Part shown: positions 45,992-55,593 of the stretch, piece after piece
Layout: every line of letters begins with the position of its first letter
Numbering within the stretch: position 1 is the first letter of the stretch
Assembly (NCBI RefSeq): GCF_014697195.1
Contig: NZ_JACJRJ010000037.1
Location: 1 to 64,000 of the forward strand
Source of the DNA: Cylindrospermum sp. FACHB-282
GTDB taxonomy: Bacteria; Cyanobacteriota; Cyanobacteriia; Cyanobacteriales; Nostocaceae
Direction of reading: 5' to 3'
DNA length: 64,000 nucleotides
Translations under genes and position numbers: made by a program
The notes under the pieces: generated by a model
Seen by the model: the letters and a program-made list of their open reading frames with translations, nothing else
Told to the model about the DNA's origin: nothing
Databases searched by the model: none

Positions 45992-46369
45992 TTAGCAGTA
46001 CTGTGAAATATCCTCACCGCATTCATCGGCTAGATAGCACATTGCTCGGAAACGTAAGCCCACTACTTCTTCGTATAAGGGATTTAGTTTGCACATTGGC
46101 GGAATGTGAAACAGGACTTTACCAAATAACTTGACATCGCGCTCAAATGGGCATTGAGCAGGAATCATTTTGCATAAACGGTGTGCTTGTTGGCGATCGC
46201 CAACATGAAGTTTGTCTAACCACTGGCGCAGAGGTTGGAGAGGATCGCAGTAAGACTTGGCAGCAGAACCATCCAGCTGGGAGGGATGCGAGTTACTTGG
46301 CTCTGCTTGATTTATCGAAACCCAGCTTGCGAGAAAAATTCTTTTCGTGGTACCATTAAATACCTTCAT
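45992..46369 (-). CDS. Mo-dependent nitrogenase C-terminal-domain protein
   Basis: The 125-residue protein carries the small Mo-nitro_C domain found as stand-alone proteins in cyanobacteria: PLRQWLDKLHVGDRQQAHRL, CKMIPAQCPFERDVKLFG, IPPMCKLNPLYEEVVGLRFR and ALCYLADECGED-like MCYLADECGED. The name comes from an old fusion annotation; no nitrogenase catalytic residues are present and the role is unknown. Several conserved cysteines suggest metal or redox chemistry. ATG at 46369 is chosen over a TTG two codons upstream. Confidence 0.82.
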   Translation of the reverse strand: MKVFNGTTKRIFLASWVSINQAEPSNSHPSQLDGSAAKSYCDPLQPLRQWLDKLHVGDRQQAHRLCKMIPAQCPFERDVKLFGKVLFHIPPMCKLNPLYEEVVGLRFRAMCYLADECGEDISQYC

Positions 46370-46513
46370 GGTCAATCCTCTATTTTATTGAGGCTATTCA
46401 TCTTACTGATGAATATATACAACGTGGCAACTACTTTTACCGGAATAATCGTGTTCTGACTGATACATTAATATGATATTTGGGCGTCCACTTAGAGTCA
46501 GAACCTATCTATG

Positions 46514-46588
46514 ACTACGTCAAGTTAAACCCAATTTTTTGGGGATGGGTAGTGTAATAATCTGATCTTGTTCATAACTTGACGTAGT
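46514..46588. mobile_element. 75-bp element with perfect 13-bp inverted ends
   Basis: ACTACGTCAAGTT (46514-46526) and AACTTGACGTAGT (46576-46588) are exact inverse complements flanking 49 non-coding bases. It is a candidate MITE or a structured RNA element; the DNA alone does not decide. Confidence 0.5.
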
Positions 46589-46595
46589 TTAAATT

Positions 46596-46642
46596 CTAAT
46601 GAAGACATCTGTCATTAGTCTAATGAAGACCTCTCTCATTAG
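46596..46642. promoter_or_regulatory. Tandem operator-like palindromes upstream of the anion transporter
   Basis: Two units of CTAATGA-N9-TCATTAG lie at 46596-46618 and 46620-46642. Each has perfect seven-base arms and the centres are 24 bp apart. They end about 90 bp before the transporter start. They could bind a dimeric regulator, but the arm also resembles the GTCATTA repeat heptamer, so a repeat origin is possible. Confidence 0.4.
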
Positions 46643-46732
46643 ACAGGTTTTAGCGTAATTTTAACAAAAGTTAATATAAAATATTCCGGTAAATGTTTGT
46701 AGTAAGTATAAATAATCAGTGATATAAATAAT

Positions 46733-47986
46733 TTGGCGCGGGCCATATCTCAGACACCGTTGCTGGCAATAGCTCGGTCAAAAAGTAAAGTGATTTTTGG
46801 GAAATTTGCGATCTATGGCGTGCTAGGGCTGACTTACCTGGGGCTGGCATTTGGCTATATTCCTGGTTTACGGATGAACCGTGCCACCATTGCCTTGGTG
46901 GGGTCTGCCTTTTTAATTGCTTTCGGTGTTCTAAGTTTACCAGAAGCATGGCTTGCGATTGATGCCAATACCATCGTCTTTCTGTTGAGCATGATGGTAG
47001 TTAACGCTAACCTAGCCTATGCCGGGTTTTTTCGGCGATCGCTCTGGCTACTATTGAATTTTACCAGCAGTCCCCTCGGCTTGTTGATTGCCTTCACCTT
47101 TGCCAGTGGTATCCTTTCTGCCTTTTTTCTCAATGACACCATAGCGCTGATTTTTACGCCCCTCACCTTGAGTTTAACTAGGTCTTTAAGCTTAAATCCC
47201 ATTCCCTATTTACTAGCCGTTGCTGGGGCAACTAATGTCGGTTCGGTAGCAACCTTGAGTGGTAATCCCCAAAATATCTTAATTGGCTCCTTCTCAGGTA
47301 TTACCTATTTAGATTTTTTGCGCGTTCTCGCACCAGTTGCCCTAGCTGGCTTGATAATTCAAGTGTGCTTGCTGTGGCTGCTGTATCCAGATGTTCGCTC
47401 AACCAAACCTTGCCAGCAATTACCCACGGAAAGCGATCGCATTTACAAACCCTTGTTTAATAAAAGCTTAGTTATTATCACCGGCTTGCTAATTGCCTTT
47501 ACTATGGGTTTACCCTTAGCAGAGTCTGCCTTAGTTGCTGCTAGCTTGTTGCTAATTACCAGACGCATCAAACCCCAACGCATCCTCAAAAAGGTAGATT
47601 GGAACCTGCTGATCATGTTTTCTGGGCTGTTTATCCTCACCAGAGTCACACAGAAGTTAAATTTACTCCAGCCATTTACCCATGCAGTTAACTCACCTGT
47701 GAATTTTTTGGGTGTGACGGTTATTTTATCTAATCTAATTTCTAATGTGCCGGCTGTACTCCTACTGCAACCTTTAATACCTCATGGTGATACCCATTTC
47801 TGGTTATTGTTGGCAGCGGGTTCAACTCTAGCTGGTAATCTGACTTTGTTTGGTTCAATTGCTAACCTAATTGTTGTCGAAGCGGCTGCTGACTTAGGTT
47901 ACAGCTTGACCTTTTGGGAGCATCTGCGCTTTGGTGTACCCCTCACAATATCTACCCTAATTTTAGCTTACCTGTGGATTCATTGA
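46733..47986 (+). CDS. SLC13/ArsB-type anion transporter
   Basis: This 417-residue membrane protein has about ten to eleven hydrophobic helices. It has the two internally related halves of the ion-transporter superfamily (ArsB/NhaD/SLC13). The first contains FFLNDTIALIFTPLTL and GATNVGSVATLSGNPQNIL. The second contains NLISNVPAVLLLQPL and GNLTLFGSIANLIVVEAA. The Asn-Pro and Gly-Asn hairpins are substrate- and ion-binding elements. The substrate (arsenite, dicarboxylate, sulfate or Na+/H+ exchange) cannot be told. The start is uncertain: TTG 46733 or GTG 46790. Two operator-like palindromes precede it. Confidence 0.85.
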   Translation: MARAISQTPLLAIARSKSKVIFGKFAIYGVLGLTYLGLAFGYIPGLRMNRATIALVGSAFLIAFGVLSLPEAWLAIDANTIVFLLSMMVVNANLAYAGFFRRSLWLLLNFTSSPLGLLIAFTFASGILSAFFLNDTIALIFTPLTLSLTRSLSLNPIPYLLAVAGATNVGSVATLSGNPQNILIGSFSGITYLDFLRVLAPVALAGLIIQVCLLWLLYPDVRSTKPCQQLPTESDRIYKPLFNKSLVIITGLLIAFTMGLPLAESALVAASLLLITRRIKPQRILKKVDWNLLIMFSGLFILTRVTQKLNLLQPFTHAVNSPVNFLGVTVILSNLISNVPAVLLLQPLIPHGDTHFWLLLAAGSTLAGNLTLFGSIANLIVVEAAADLGYSLTFWEHLRFGVPLTISTLILAYLWIH

Positions 47987-48112
47987 AGACGATCAAACGG
48001 CAGGTTTTTTGGCTTTATCTAACATAGTAGCTAGCAGTTTGTCTCGCTCAAGAGACGAACCATTTGGCAAATTGCGTTCAAGTACTCGATGAAATCTTTA
48101 ACAACCAATCAT

Positions 48113-48142
48113 AAAGCCCCTGATGCTTTAATCAGAGGCTTT
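48113..48142. terminator. Hairpin between convergent transporter and rnj genes
   Basis: AAAGCCCCTGAT and ATCAGAGGCTTT pair at 11 of 12 positions around GCTTTA. It lies between converging genes. No U tract follows, so termination is inferred from position. Confidence 0.45.
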
Positions 48143-48213
48143 AGTCTCCTTCACTCTCAAACAAAAACGCTAAGAAAAACTTAGCGCCTTTGCGTCTTTG
48201 CGCGAAATAATTT

Positions 48214-49983
48214 CTAAGATGCTACTTGAGCAGCAGTCCGAGTACGGCGTCTTCTACCGTCAGCAACTTTCACAGGTGGTTCATCAGGGATTTGCATCAA
48301 CAAAGTCACAGTTGGTTGACATTGCAATTCCCTGCGGATGGAACGTTGCAATTCTCGCTCTAAAGTGGTTTGCAATCCGCCCCAATCTATATCTGCTGGT
48401 TCACCTTCTGCACCAGAAAATTCTGACCAGCGGACGCTGAGGATTTCTTCAATTCGCTGTTGTACCCATTTGAGTAAAAGCGATCGCTCGAAGCTTGTGA
48501 CTACACCCCGCATATGAATTTCTGGTTTTGCCAGCAGTTTGCCACTCCAATCAATAGCAGCGGCGATGGTGACAAGACCTTCTGAAGCCATGCGTTGCCG
48601 TTCTTGCAACACTTTAGCGCTCACCATCCCAGAACTAGTAGTATCTACCAGTTCGATACCAGATTGTACTTTACCAGCAACGCGGAGGGAATTTTCTGTC
48701 AGTTCTATCACATCCCCATTCTGGATAATTACCATATTTTCGGCGGGGATGCCTGTACTTTGAGCTGTTTCCGAGTGCTTCACCAGCATCCGATGTTCAC
48801 CGTGAACAGGCACAAAGAACTTAGGTCGAGTTAAGGAAATCATCAGCTTTTGGTCTTCTTGGCAGCCGTGACCAGAAACGTGAATCCCTTTATCCCGTCC
48901 ATAGACTACTTTTGCCCCCTGAATCATCAATTTATCGATCGTGTTGACGACAGCGATCGTATTTCCCGGAATTGGGTTGGCGGAGAATACTACTGTATCG
49001 CCTTGGCGGATTTTGATGTGAGGGTGTTCTTTGTTAGCAATCCGGGTCATGGCTGCCATCGTTTCACCCTGAGAGCCAGTCGTGAGAACCAATACTTTCT
49101 CATCCGGCATACTGCGGACAACATGCAAGGGTTGCAGCAGATTATCTTCGCACTTGATGTAACCTAGGTTACGAGCATGGGCAATCAAGTTCAGCATGGA
49201 ACGGCCGACCACTGTGACTACACGGTTGTGCTTCTGGGCTAGATCCAAAATCATATTGATCCGATGGACGCTGGAAGCAAAGGTGGTGACAAACAATCGC
49301 CCAGTGGCTTGAGAGAATACCCGGTCAAGATTGGGATAAACGGAACGTTCCGAGGGGGTGAATCCTGGTACTTCTGAGTTGGTGGAATCACTCAACAAGC
49401 AAAGCACACCTTTTTCCCCATGTTCGGCTAGGCGTTGGAGGTCAAATTTTTCACCATCCACTGGGGTGTGGTCAATTTTAAAATCTCCAGTGTGGATAAC
49501 TACACCCAAGGGAGTATGGATTGCCAGGGTGAAGCTATCTGCGATGGAGTGGGTGTTGCGGATATATTCGACAAAGAAGTGTTGACCAATCCGCACCACA
49601 TCACGGGGGCGCACTGTTCTTAATTCTGTGCGATCGCGCACCCCTGCTTCTTCCAATTTCCCCTCTAGCATTGCCATTGCTAGCCTTGGGCCATAAATCA
49701 CGGGGATTTCTATTTGTTTGAGGTGAAAAGCAATGCCGCCAATATGGTCTTCATGACCATGGGTAACGACCATACCTTTAATTTTGTGGCGATTTTCCCG
49801 CAGATAAGTCATATCTGGGAGGACAATATTTACTCCATGCATCGCCTCTGTAGGAAAAGCCAATCCTGCATCTAACAGGATGATTTCGTCTTCGTACTCG
49901 AAAACACAGGTATTTTTACCGATTTCGTGTAAGCCGCCCAAAGGAATAATTTTCAGGGCGGATTCAGCTTCGTTTTTAGCCAT
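48214..49983 (-). CDS. rnj: Ribonuclease J
   Basis: The 589-residue metallo-beta-lactamase-fold RNase combines endonuclease and 5'-3' exonuclease activity in RNA decay. It shows GGLHEIGKNTCVFEY, the zinc motif HGHEDH (75-80), THSIADSFTLAI, HTGDFKIDHTP, SDSTNSEVPGFTPSE and SGHGCQEDQKLMI. A cyanobacterial C-terminal extension ends in a basic tail (GRRRRTRTAAQV). ATG 49983 is preceded by AAGGAG. It lies 299 bp downstream of dapA on the same strand, in the asd-dapA-rnj order common in cyanobacteria. Confidence 0.95.
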   Translation of the reverse strand: MAKNEAESALKIIPLGGLHEIGKNTCVFEYEDEIILLDAGLAFPTEAMHGVNIVLPDMTYLRENRHKIKGMVVTHGHEDHIGGIAFHLKQIEIPVIYGPRLAMAMLEGKLEEAGVRDRTELRTVRPRDVVRIGQHFFVEYIRNTHSIADSFTLAIHTPLGVVIHTGDFKIDHTPVDGEKFDLQRLAEHGEKGVLCLLSDSTNSEVPGFTPSERSVYPNLDRVFSQATGRLFVTTFASSVHRINMILDLAQKHNRVVTVVGRSMLNLIAHARNLGYIKCEDNLLQPLHVVRSMPDEKVLVLTTGSQGETMAAMTRIANKEHPHIKIRQGDTVVFSANPIPGNTIAVVNTIDKLMIQGAKVVYGRDKGIHVSGHGCQEDQKLMISLTRPKFFVPVHGEHRMLVKHSETAQSTGIPAENMVIIQNGDVIELTENSLRVAGKVQSGIELVDTTSSGMVSAKVLQERQRMASEGLVTIAAAIDWSGKLLAKPEIHMRGVVTSFERSLLLKWVQQRIEEILSVRWSEFSGAEGEPADIDWGGLQTTLERELQRSIRRELQCQPTVTLLMQIPDEPPVKVADGRRRRTRTAAQVAS

Positions 49984-50282
49984 TTGCTCCTTGATATTTG
50001 TGTTTGTGGTTAATCAGTTGATAGTTAGGGTTCTTGTATGAAATACAACACGCGCTGTCTACGGCGTCTGTCCCAAAGCAGCTAAGTTTTAATTCAGATT
50101 TTCAATTGTTTGTTGAATAAAATGGACTTTACACTCTTTGCGTAGCGTCTCCTAGAGAAGGATTCATCAGTTTATCTATCCGTCGTAGCATAAACGTTTA
50201 AATTGCTACTTACAAATAAAGATTGCCTCTTATGTATATGTATCTTTGGCAACTAGAAAATTGCCGAGGCTGAAATTTGCGC

Positions 50283-51167
50283 CTAGATTAAACTAAGTTC
50301 TCGAAGCACCGCCTCTAACTTTTGACAGATTTCTGAGTCAGTTTCGCAGAGCGGCAGACGAGTAGAACCAACCTCCCAACCTTGAAGATTTAGTGCTTTC
50401 TTAACTGGAATAGGATTTGTAGCTAGAAATAAAGCTTTAAACAACGGGAAGAGTTGGAGATGAATCTCAGTAGCGATTTTAATTTTCCCCGCACTAAAGG
50501 CTTGGATCATCTGCTGTAGTTGGTTTCCTACCAGATGAGAAGCCACACTTACCACACCCCTTGCCCCGATAGCTAACAGGGGTAAGGTTAAAGAATCATC
50601 TCCAGCGTAGATATGAAATTCTTTTGGTGTCAAGCGGCGAATTTCACTGGCCTGGTCTAAACTCCCACTCGCTTCTTTAATCCCAACAATGTTATTGACC
50701 TCAGCTAACCGAGCAACTGTTTCTGAACTGAGATTTTGACCGGTACGACCAGGAACGTTATACAACAACATCGGTAGGTCGGGACAGGCTTGTGCTATCG
50801 CCTGAAAGTGCTGATATAGTCCCGCTTGGGGCGGTTTGTTGTAATAAGGAACAACTTGTAAAGAACCATGCACTCCTATTTTAGCTGCCTTTTGGGTTGC
50901 TGCGATCGCTTCTTTGGTGGAATTAGAACCACACCCGGCAATCACCTTGGCTTTACCTGCCACGGTTTGCAACACCTCGACAAACAGCTGGTATTCCTCA
51001 TCCCAACTCAGGGTTGGGGATTCCCCCGTTGTGCCACACATCACTAATGTATCTGTGCCATTGTTCACTAGATGTGCTGCTAGTTCTGCCGCTACATCAT
51101 AGTTGACACTACCGTCTGCTTTAAACGGCGTAATCATAGCGGTTAAAACTCTGCCAAAATCTCCCAC
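50283..51167 (-). CDS. dapA: 4-hydroxy-tetrahydrodipicolinate synthase
   Basis: DapA condenses pyruvate with aspartate semialdehyde in lysine/diaminopimelate synthesis. The 294-residue TIM barrel has the Schiff-base lysine K164 (IVGIKEASG), Y136 ([10 protein letters not shown]) and the [13 protein letters not shown] motif (45-57). The start is GTG at 51167, which gives the usual [17 protein letters not shown]-terminus. It is 148 bp downstream of asd, which supplies its substrate. Confidence 0.97.
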   Translation of the reverse strand: MGDFGRVLTAMITPFKADGSVNYDVAAELAAHLVNNGTDTLVMCGTTGESPTLSWDEEYQLFVEVLQTVAGKAKVIAGCGSNSTKEAIAATQKAAKIGVHGSLQVVPYYNKPPQAGLYQHFQAIAQACPDLPMLLYNVPGRTGQNLSSETVARLAEVNNIVGIKEASGSLDQASEIRRLTPKEFHIYAGDDSLTLPLLAIGARGVVSVASHLVGNQLQQMIQAFSAGKIKIATEIHLQLFPLFKALFLATNPIPVKKALNLQGWEVGSTRLPLCETDSEICQKLEAVLRELSLI

Positions 51168-51315
51168 CCTCTTTTCACTCCTGATAACCCTGTTTGTTTT
51201 TTGTCTCTTGGTGGATTTCTATTGTCATAACCTATCTACTAAATTGCTTGCAAGCGTGATTCACACATTTGCATGAATTTTTCTGTATCTTTGAACGCAT
51301 ATTTTTCTATTATTG

Positions 51316-52359
51316 CTAGCTAGAAGCGTAAACTTTTGCCGATTTGAGTAGTTTTTTTTCTACCAATAACTCAGCAATTTGTACTGCATTCAACGCTGCA
51401 CCTTTACGAATTTGGTCGCCACACAGCCAAAGTTCCAAGCCACACGGATGAGAAATATCTTGACGAATTCTTCCCACTAAAACTTCATCCCGCCCACTGG
51501 CTTCAATTGGCATGGGAAAGTGATTAGTCTCCCAATTTTCCACCAATTTGACTCCAGGGGAGTGACTTAATATTTCTCTAGCTTCATCTGGACTAAAAGG
51601 CGTCTCAAATTCTAGATTAATTGCTTCTGAATGGGCGCGGAGTACGGGAACCCGTACACAAGTGGCAGTAATTCTGATCTCTTGGCTGCCAAATATTTTC
51701 CGAGTTTCGTTGACCATTTTCATTTCTTCCTCACAATATCCCAGATCGTTTAATGGGGAGTTATGGGGAAATAAATTAAACGCCAACGGGTAAGGTAGTA
51801 CCTCAGCAACTGGTAGCTGTCCTTGTAGAATGGCACTGGCTTGGGTTTTCACTTCTGCCATTGCCTTGGCACCAGCACCGCTAGCCGATTGGTAGGTTGC
51901 AGCAACTATGCGTTTTACTGGTCTGACTTGATGCAACGGCCATACTGCCACCGCCATTAAAATTGTTGTGCAGTTGGGATTGGCAATAATTCCTTTGTGA
52001 CTAGCGGCAGCTAGTGGGTTCACTTCTGGCACTACCAGAGGAACTTCCGGGTGCATCCGAAAGGCGCTGGAATTATCAATTACTACTGCCCCTTTTTCTA
52101 CAGCCACTCCTGCCCAAGTTTTGGATGTGCTACCCCCGGCACTAGCTAGCACTAGATCCATGTGATCAAATGCGCGATCGCTCACTGGCTCAACTGCTAG
52201 AGTTTCTCCTCGAAACCGCAGCGTCTTCCCTACACTCTGCTCTGATGCCAACAATTTTAAATCAGCAATCGGAAAATTACGGCTCTCCAGTAATTCCAGC
52301 AACTCTGTGCCTACAGCACCAGTTGCTCCCAAAATAGCTACACGATACGATTTAGACAA
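51316..52359 (-). CDS. asd: Aspartate-semialdehyde dehydrogenase
   Basis: Asd reduces aspartyl phosphate to aspartate semialdehyde, the branch point to lysine, threonine and methionine. The 347-residue protein has the NADP motif GATGAVGTELLELL (11-24), catalytic C130 in NPNCTTILM, and the later GDQIRKGAALNAVQIAE. It starts with TTG at 52359. The choice is decided by a perfect Shine-Dalgarno AAAGGAGG eight bases upstream and by the conserved MSKSYRVAILGATG N-terminus. It heads the asd-dapA-rnj cluster. Confidence 0.97.
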   Translation of the reverse strand: MSKSYRVAILGATGAVGTELLELLESRNFPIADLKLLASEQSVGKTLRFRGETLAVEPVSDRAFDHMDLVLASAGGSTSKTWAGVAVEKGAVVIDNSSAFRMHPEVPLVVPEVNPLAAASHKGIIANPNCTTILMAVAVWPLHQVRPVKRIVAATYQSASGAGAKAMAEVKTQASAILQGQLPVAEVLPYPLAFNLFPHNSPLNDLGYCEEEMKMVNETRKIFGSQEIRITATCVRVPVLRAHSEAINLEFETPFSPDEAREILSHSPGVKLVENWETNHFPMPIEASGRDEVLVGRIRQDISHPCGLELWLCGDQIRKGAALNAVQIAELLVEKKLLKSAKVYASS

Positions 52360-52367
52360 TCTGACTT

Positions 52368-52375
52368 CCTCCTTT
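52368..52375 (-). promoter_or_regulatory. Strong ribosome-binding site deciding the TTG start of asd
   Basis: On the minus strand AAAGGAGG is fully complementary to the 16S anti-Shine-Dalgarno and is spaced eight bases from the TTG. This is unusual in this window, where most starts lack a clear site. Confidence 0.85.
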
Positions 52376-53236
52376 AAGAGGTTATTTACAATTCTTTGGA
52401 ATAATTAAAAAAAAATTAATCCATATTTTTTAATGGCAATAGCAGATATTAAATAAATTTGAATAATTTTTTAGATGTTTCTCTAATTTAGTAGATTTTT
52501 ATAAATTTGAGACATTTATTTTCTTTGTTATAGAAAGTTAACTTATTATGTTGCTGTTGACAAAACTTACTGCTCAAATTTTCCCCAAATTTAAACTAAT
52601 ACACTATTATACAACAAACTGCCATCCAGGGAAAAAACGGAGATATTTGCACTGAGGTATTTTCCCAATATAAAGTAAACAAACATCTCGCCTGTGAAAG
52701 TTTGTTACCAAGACGATGAATGTACTATGATCCAAGTGGATTAGCACCAGCACTGCAATAAACTGGAGCTAGGTGGCAAGGCAATAGCTGCGCTTTTCCC
52801 AAGGCTGCCAGAGCAAACAGTACAAGTTTAGCATCCGGTCTACTAGTTGAGAACCAGGATATCACGGTGTTAGCCCTCTGATCACAAGTCCACTTCTAGT
52901 GCCTAGTTTTGAGTGAAGAAGTTGCCAAAAAAGTCTATTGAGCAGGTTTTTGATGACTCAGGGACTGGCTCCTCAGGACTCATAACTCAAGACTAATGTG
53001 GAGGTGCGGTAAAGTTATGGCGATAAAGTGTTAAGTCCTTTGCCATTGGCAGTAAACTGGATCTCTGCTGAAGGACACCCAATCATTGGATTGGATTCTG
53101 ATGCAGCCTTGTGGCCATTTCCCATCCCTGCCGCGAGACATCAAGTGAGTAACGGGAGCGATGGCTACGCCACGCTTTCAGCAAACGCGTCTTGTGTGTA
53201 CTCGGAGTTTAAAATACCAGAAAACAGAAACAAAGC
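52376..53236. other. Long divergent intergenic region before tig
   Basis: About 860 bp separates asd and tig. The left part (52380-52680) is very AT-rich. The stretch 52740-52920 is much richer in G and C and could hold a non-coding RNA or a remnant, but I recognise no known RNA. A frame at 53028-53240 (plus) looks non-genic and overlaps a dispersed repeat (GCGATGGCTACGCCACGC, near 53157-53175). Confidence 0.5.
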
Positions 53237-54652
53237 ATGAAAGTCACCCAGGAGAAACTTCCCGCCAGCCAAATTGGCCTGGAAATAGAGATCACACCGG
53301 AAATCACCAAACAAAAATACGAACAGGTGATTAGAAACTTAGCTAGTACTGCAAATATTCCTGGGTTTCGCAAAGGCAAAGTGCCGCGGCAGATATTGCT
53401 ACAGCGCCTAGGGGTCAGTCGCATCAAGGCAACAGCCCTGGAAGAACTGATTCCAGATGGTATTGAGCAAGCAGTCAAACAAGAAGCGATCGCCGCCATT
53501 GGTCAGCCGCGATTGCTCTCCTCCTTTGAGGATTTGATTAATAATTATGAACCGGGGAAACCCCTGATTATTTCCGCTGCTGTCGATGTGGAACCAGCAA
53601 TCAATTTGGCCCAGTATACTGACTTGCAAGCCAAAGCCGAGGAAGTAAAGTACGATCCAACCCAAGTGGAAAACGTCCTGGACAAAGAACGGGAAGAATT
53701 GGCGACCTTGATTCCTGTAGAAGGACGTACAGCCCAAATCGGTGATATTGCCGTTGTTGATTTTAAAGGTGTGTTGGTCGCCGAGGACGAAACATCTGAG
53801 CCAAAACCAATTCCTGGTGGAGAAGCAACTGATTTTCAAGTTGAGTTGCAGGAAGATAAGTTTATCCCCGGTTTTGTAACTGGCATGGTGGGGATGAATC
53901 CTGGCGAAACCAAAGAAATTTCCGCTCAGTTTCCAGATCCCTATGCCAACGAAGAATTAGCCGGAAAACCAGCAAGTTTTACGGTGACACTCAAAGAAAT
54001 CAAGGAAAAAGAACTACCTGAATTGAATGATGATTTTGCCCAGGAAGTTAGCGAATTTGAGACTTTGGCAGAATTGCGGGCATCTTTAGAAGAGCGATAT
54101 CAAAAAGAAGCTGAAGATAAAACCAAAGCAAATCAGCAGGAAGCGCTGGTAGCAGAACTAATCAAGCACGTAGAAGTTGACTTGCCAGCAACATTGATTG
54201 AACAAGAAGCTGATGCCATGCTGACACAAACAGCCTTCCGGCTGTCCCAGCAGGGACTGGATGTGAAGAAGTTGTTTACCCAAGATATTATTGCCCAACT
54301 GCGGGAGCGATCGCGTCCGGAAGCAGTTGAGCGCCTAAAACGTTCCCTAGCCTTGCAGGAAATCAGTAAACGCGAGTCTATCGCAGTGACACCAGAAGAA
54401 ATCGAAGCTAGAGCAACAGTTCTGTTGCAGCAGTATGACGATCAAGACGTGGATGAAGATAGACTGCGCTCAGTGGTGGAAAATGAACTGTTAACCGAAA
54501 AAACCCTCAATTGGCTCCTAGAACACTCATCTGTTGAACTTGTACCCGAAGGTTCTTTGACTGCCACAGAGAAAACAGAAGTAGAAGAAACAGAATCAGT
54601 TGCACAAAGCACTGAAGCTGACAAGGGCGATGAGTCCGCCAGTCCTGAGTAA
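53237..54652 (+). CDS. tig: Trigger factor
   Basis: This ribosome-bound chaperone and peptidyl-prolyl isomerase is 471 residues long. The ribosome-docking signature is NIPGFRKGKVPRQILLQRLG (about 39-58). The FKBP domain occupies about 160-245 (AQIGDIAVVDFKG, FIPGFVTGMVGMNPGE). The helical chaperone domain occupies about 260-440, followed by an acidic tail of low complexity. It is the first gene of the tig-clpP-clpX block, linking nascent chain folding with proteolysis. The gap to clpP is about 230 bp, so clpP may have its own promoter too. Confidence 0.97.
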   Translation: MKVTQEKLPASQIGLEIEITPEITKQKYEQVIRNLASTANIPGFRKGKVPRQILLQRLGVSRIKATALEELIPDGIEQAVKQEAIAAIGQPRLLSSFEDLINNYEPGKPLIISAAVDVEPAINLAQYTDLQAKAEEVKYDPTQVENVLDKEREELATLIPVEGRTAQIGDIAVVDFKGVLVAEDETSEPKPIPGGEATDFQVELQEDKFIPGFVTGMVGMNPGETKEISAQFPDPYANEELAGKPASFTVTLKEIKEKELPELNDDFAQEVSEFETLAELRASLEERYQKEAEDKTKANQQEALVAELIKHVEVDLPATLIEQEADAMLTQTAFRLSQQGLDVKKLFTQDIIAQLRERSRPEAVERLKRSLALQEISKRESIAVTPEEIEARATVLLQQYDDQDVDEDRLRSVVENELLTEKTLNWLLEHSSVELVPEGSLTATEKTEVEETESVAQSTEADKGDESASPE

Positions 54653-54885
54653 AAGTGATGGGGTAATGGGATGATAGGGTGAATCACCCTTGACCCTCAA
54701 CCCTTAATCCTCGACTCTTGACTCCTCAATATTTAGGATTCAGGATTCAGAACTCAGCACTAAGTTAGACGGGAGGAAATTAGATGAGGCATAATGGTTA
54801 ACACATAGCTCAAATAAAAATCCCATCCGTGTAAAAAGCAGCTGTTGCTGCAATCTCTGTCCTACTTATTGTTAAATGTTCTTGT

Positions 54886-55584
54886 ATGCTTGTATCGCAG
54901 TCGGGAAATCACCCAATTAGCAGCTTGAGTCGAATAGATATTAACTCCCACTTAACCAGCCCTAGCAACATCGTGCCGATGGTGGTAGAACAATCTGGTA
55001 TGGGAGAAAGGGCTTTCGACATCTACTCTCGCCTACTGCGAGAGCGGATTATCTTTTTGGGAACACCCATAGATGATGCTGTCGCCAATTCAATTGTTGC
55101 CCAGTTGTTGTTCTTGGACGCCGAAGACTCAGAAAAAGATATTCAACTGTACATTAATTCTCCCGGCGGCTCCGTCTACGCAGGGATGGCAATCTATGAT
55201 ACAATGCAACAGATCCGTCCCAATGTTGTTACCATCTGCTTTGGACTAGCTGCGAGCATGGGGGCATTTCTGCTAACCGCTGGGGCGGCGGGGAAACGTA
55301 TGTCTCTACCCGACTCCCGGATTATGATTCACCAACCCCTTGGCGGCGCTCAAGGGCAAGCCATTGACATCGAAATTCAAGCGCGAGAGATTCTTTACAT
55401 TAAGGCTAAATTGAATCAGTTATTAGCCCAGCATACTGGTCAAGCTTTAGAAAAGATCGAAGCAGATACAGAACGCGACTTTTTCATGTCGGCAGAAGAG
55501 GCGAAGAACTACGGTTTGATCGATCAGGTCATCTCCAGACAAAATATTCCCACAGTAGGGGAAAACGTCACCATTCTGAAATAA
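54886..55584 (+). CDS. clpP: ATP-dependent Clp protease proteolytic subunit
   Basis: The serine protease subunit forms the barrel that degrades unfolded substrates delivered by ClpX. The 232-residue product has the triad S124 ([13 protein letters not shown]), H149 ([10 protein letters not shown]) and D198 (DTERDFFMS). It carries about 30 extra N-terminal residues before [22 protein letters not shown], possibly a propeptide or a misplaced start. Location next to clpX points to the ClpP2 isoform of cyanobacteria. The stop is nine bases before the clpX start. Confidence 0.97.
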   Translation: MLVSQSGNHPISSLSRIDINSHLTSPSNIVPMVVEQSGMGERAFDIYSRLLRERIIFLGTPIDDAVANSIVAQLLFLDAEDSEKDIQLYINSPGGSVYAGMAIYDTMQQIRPNVVTICFGLAASMGAFLLTAGAAGKRMSLPDSRIMIHQPLGGAQGQAIDIEIQAREILYIKAKLNQLLAQHTGQALEKIEADTERDFFMSAEEAKNYGLIDQVISRQNIPTVGENVTILK

Positions 55585-55593
55585 GAGGCTGGT

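Noticed and set aside
45901-45993. Possible CRISPR array
   Set aside because: The repeat unit is only seven bases and there are no spacers; this is a short tandem repeat.
45889-46134. 81-codon frame beginning in the heptamer array
   Set aside because: The first half is a translation of the TTACCAA repeat; the rest is antisense to the Mo-nitro gene.
53028-53240. 70-codon frame before tig
   Set aside because: Overlaps a dispersed repeat, overlaps the tig start, and shows no known domain.
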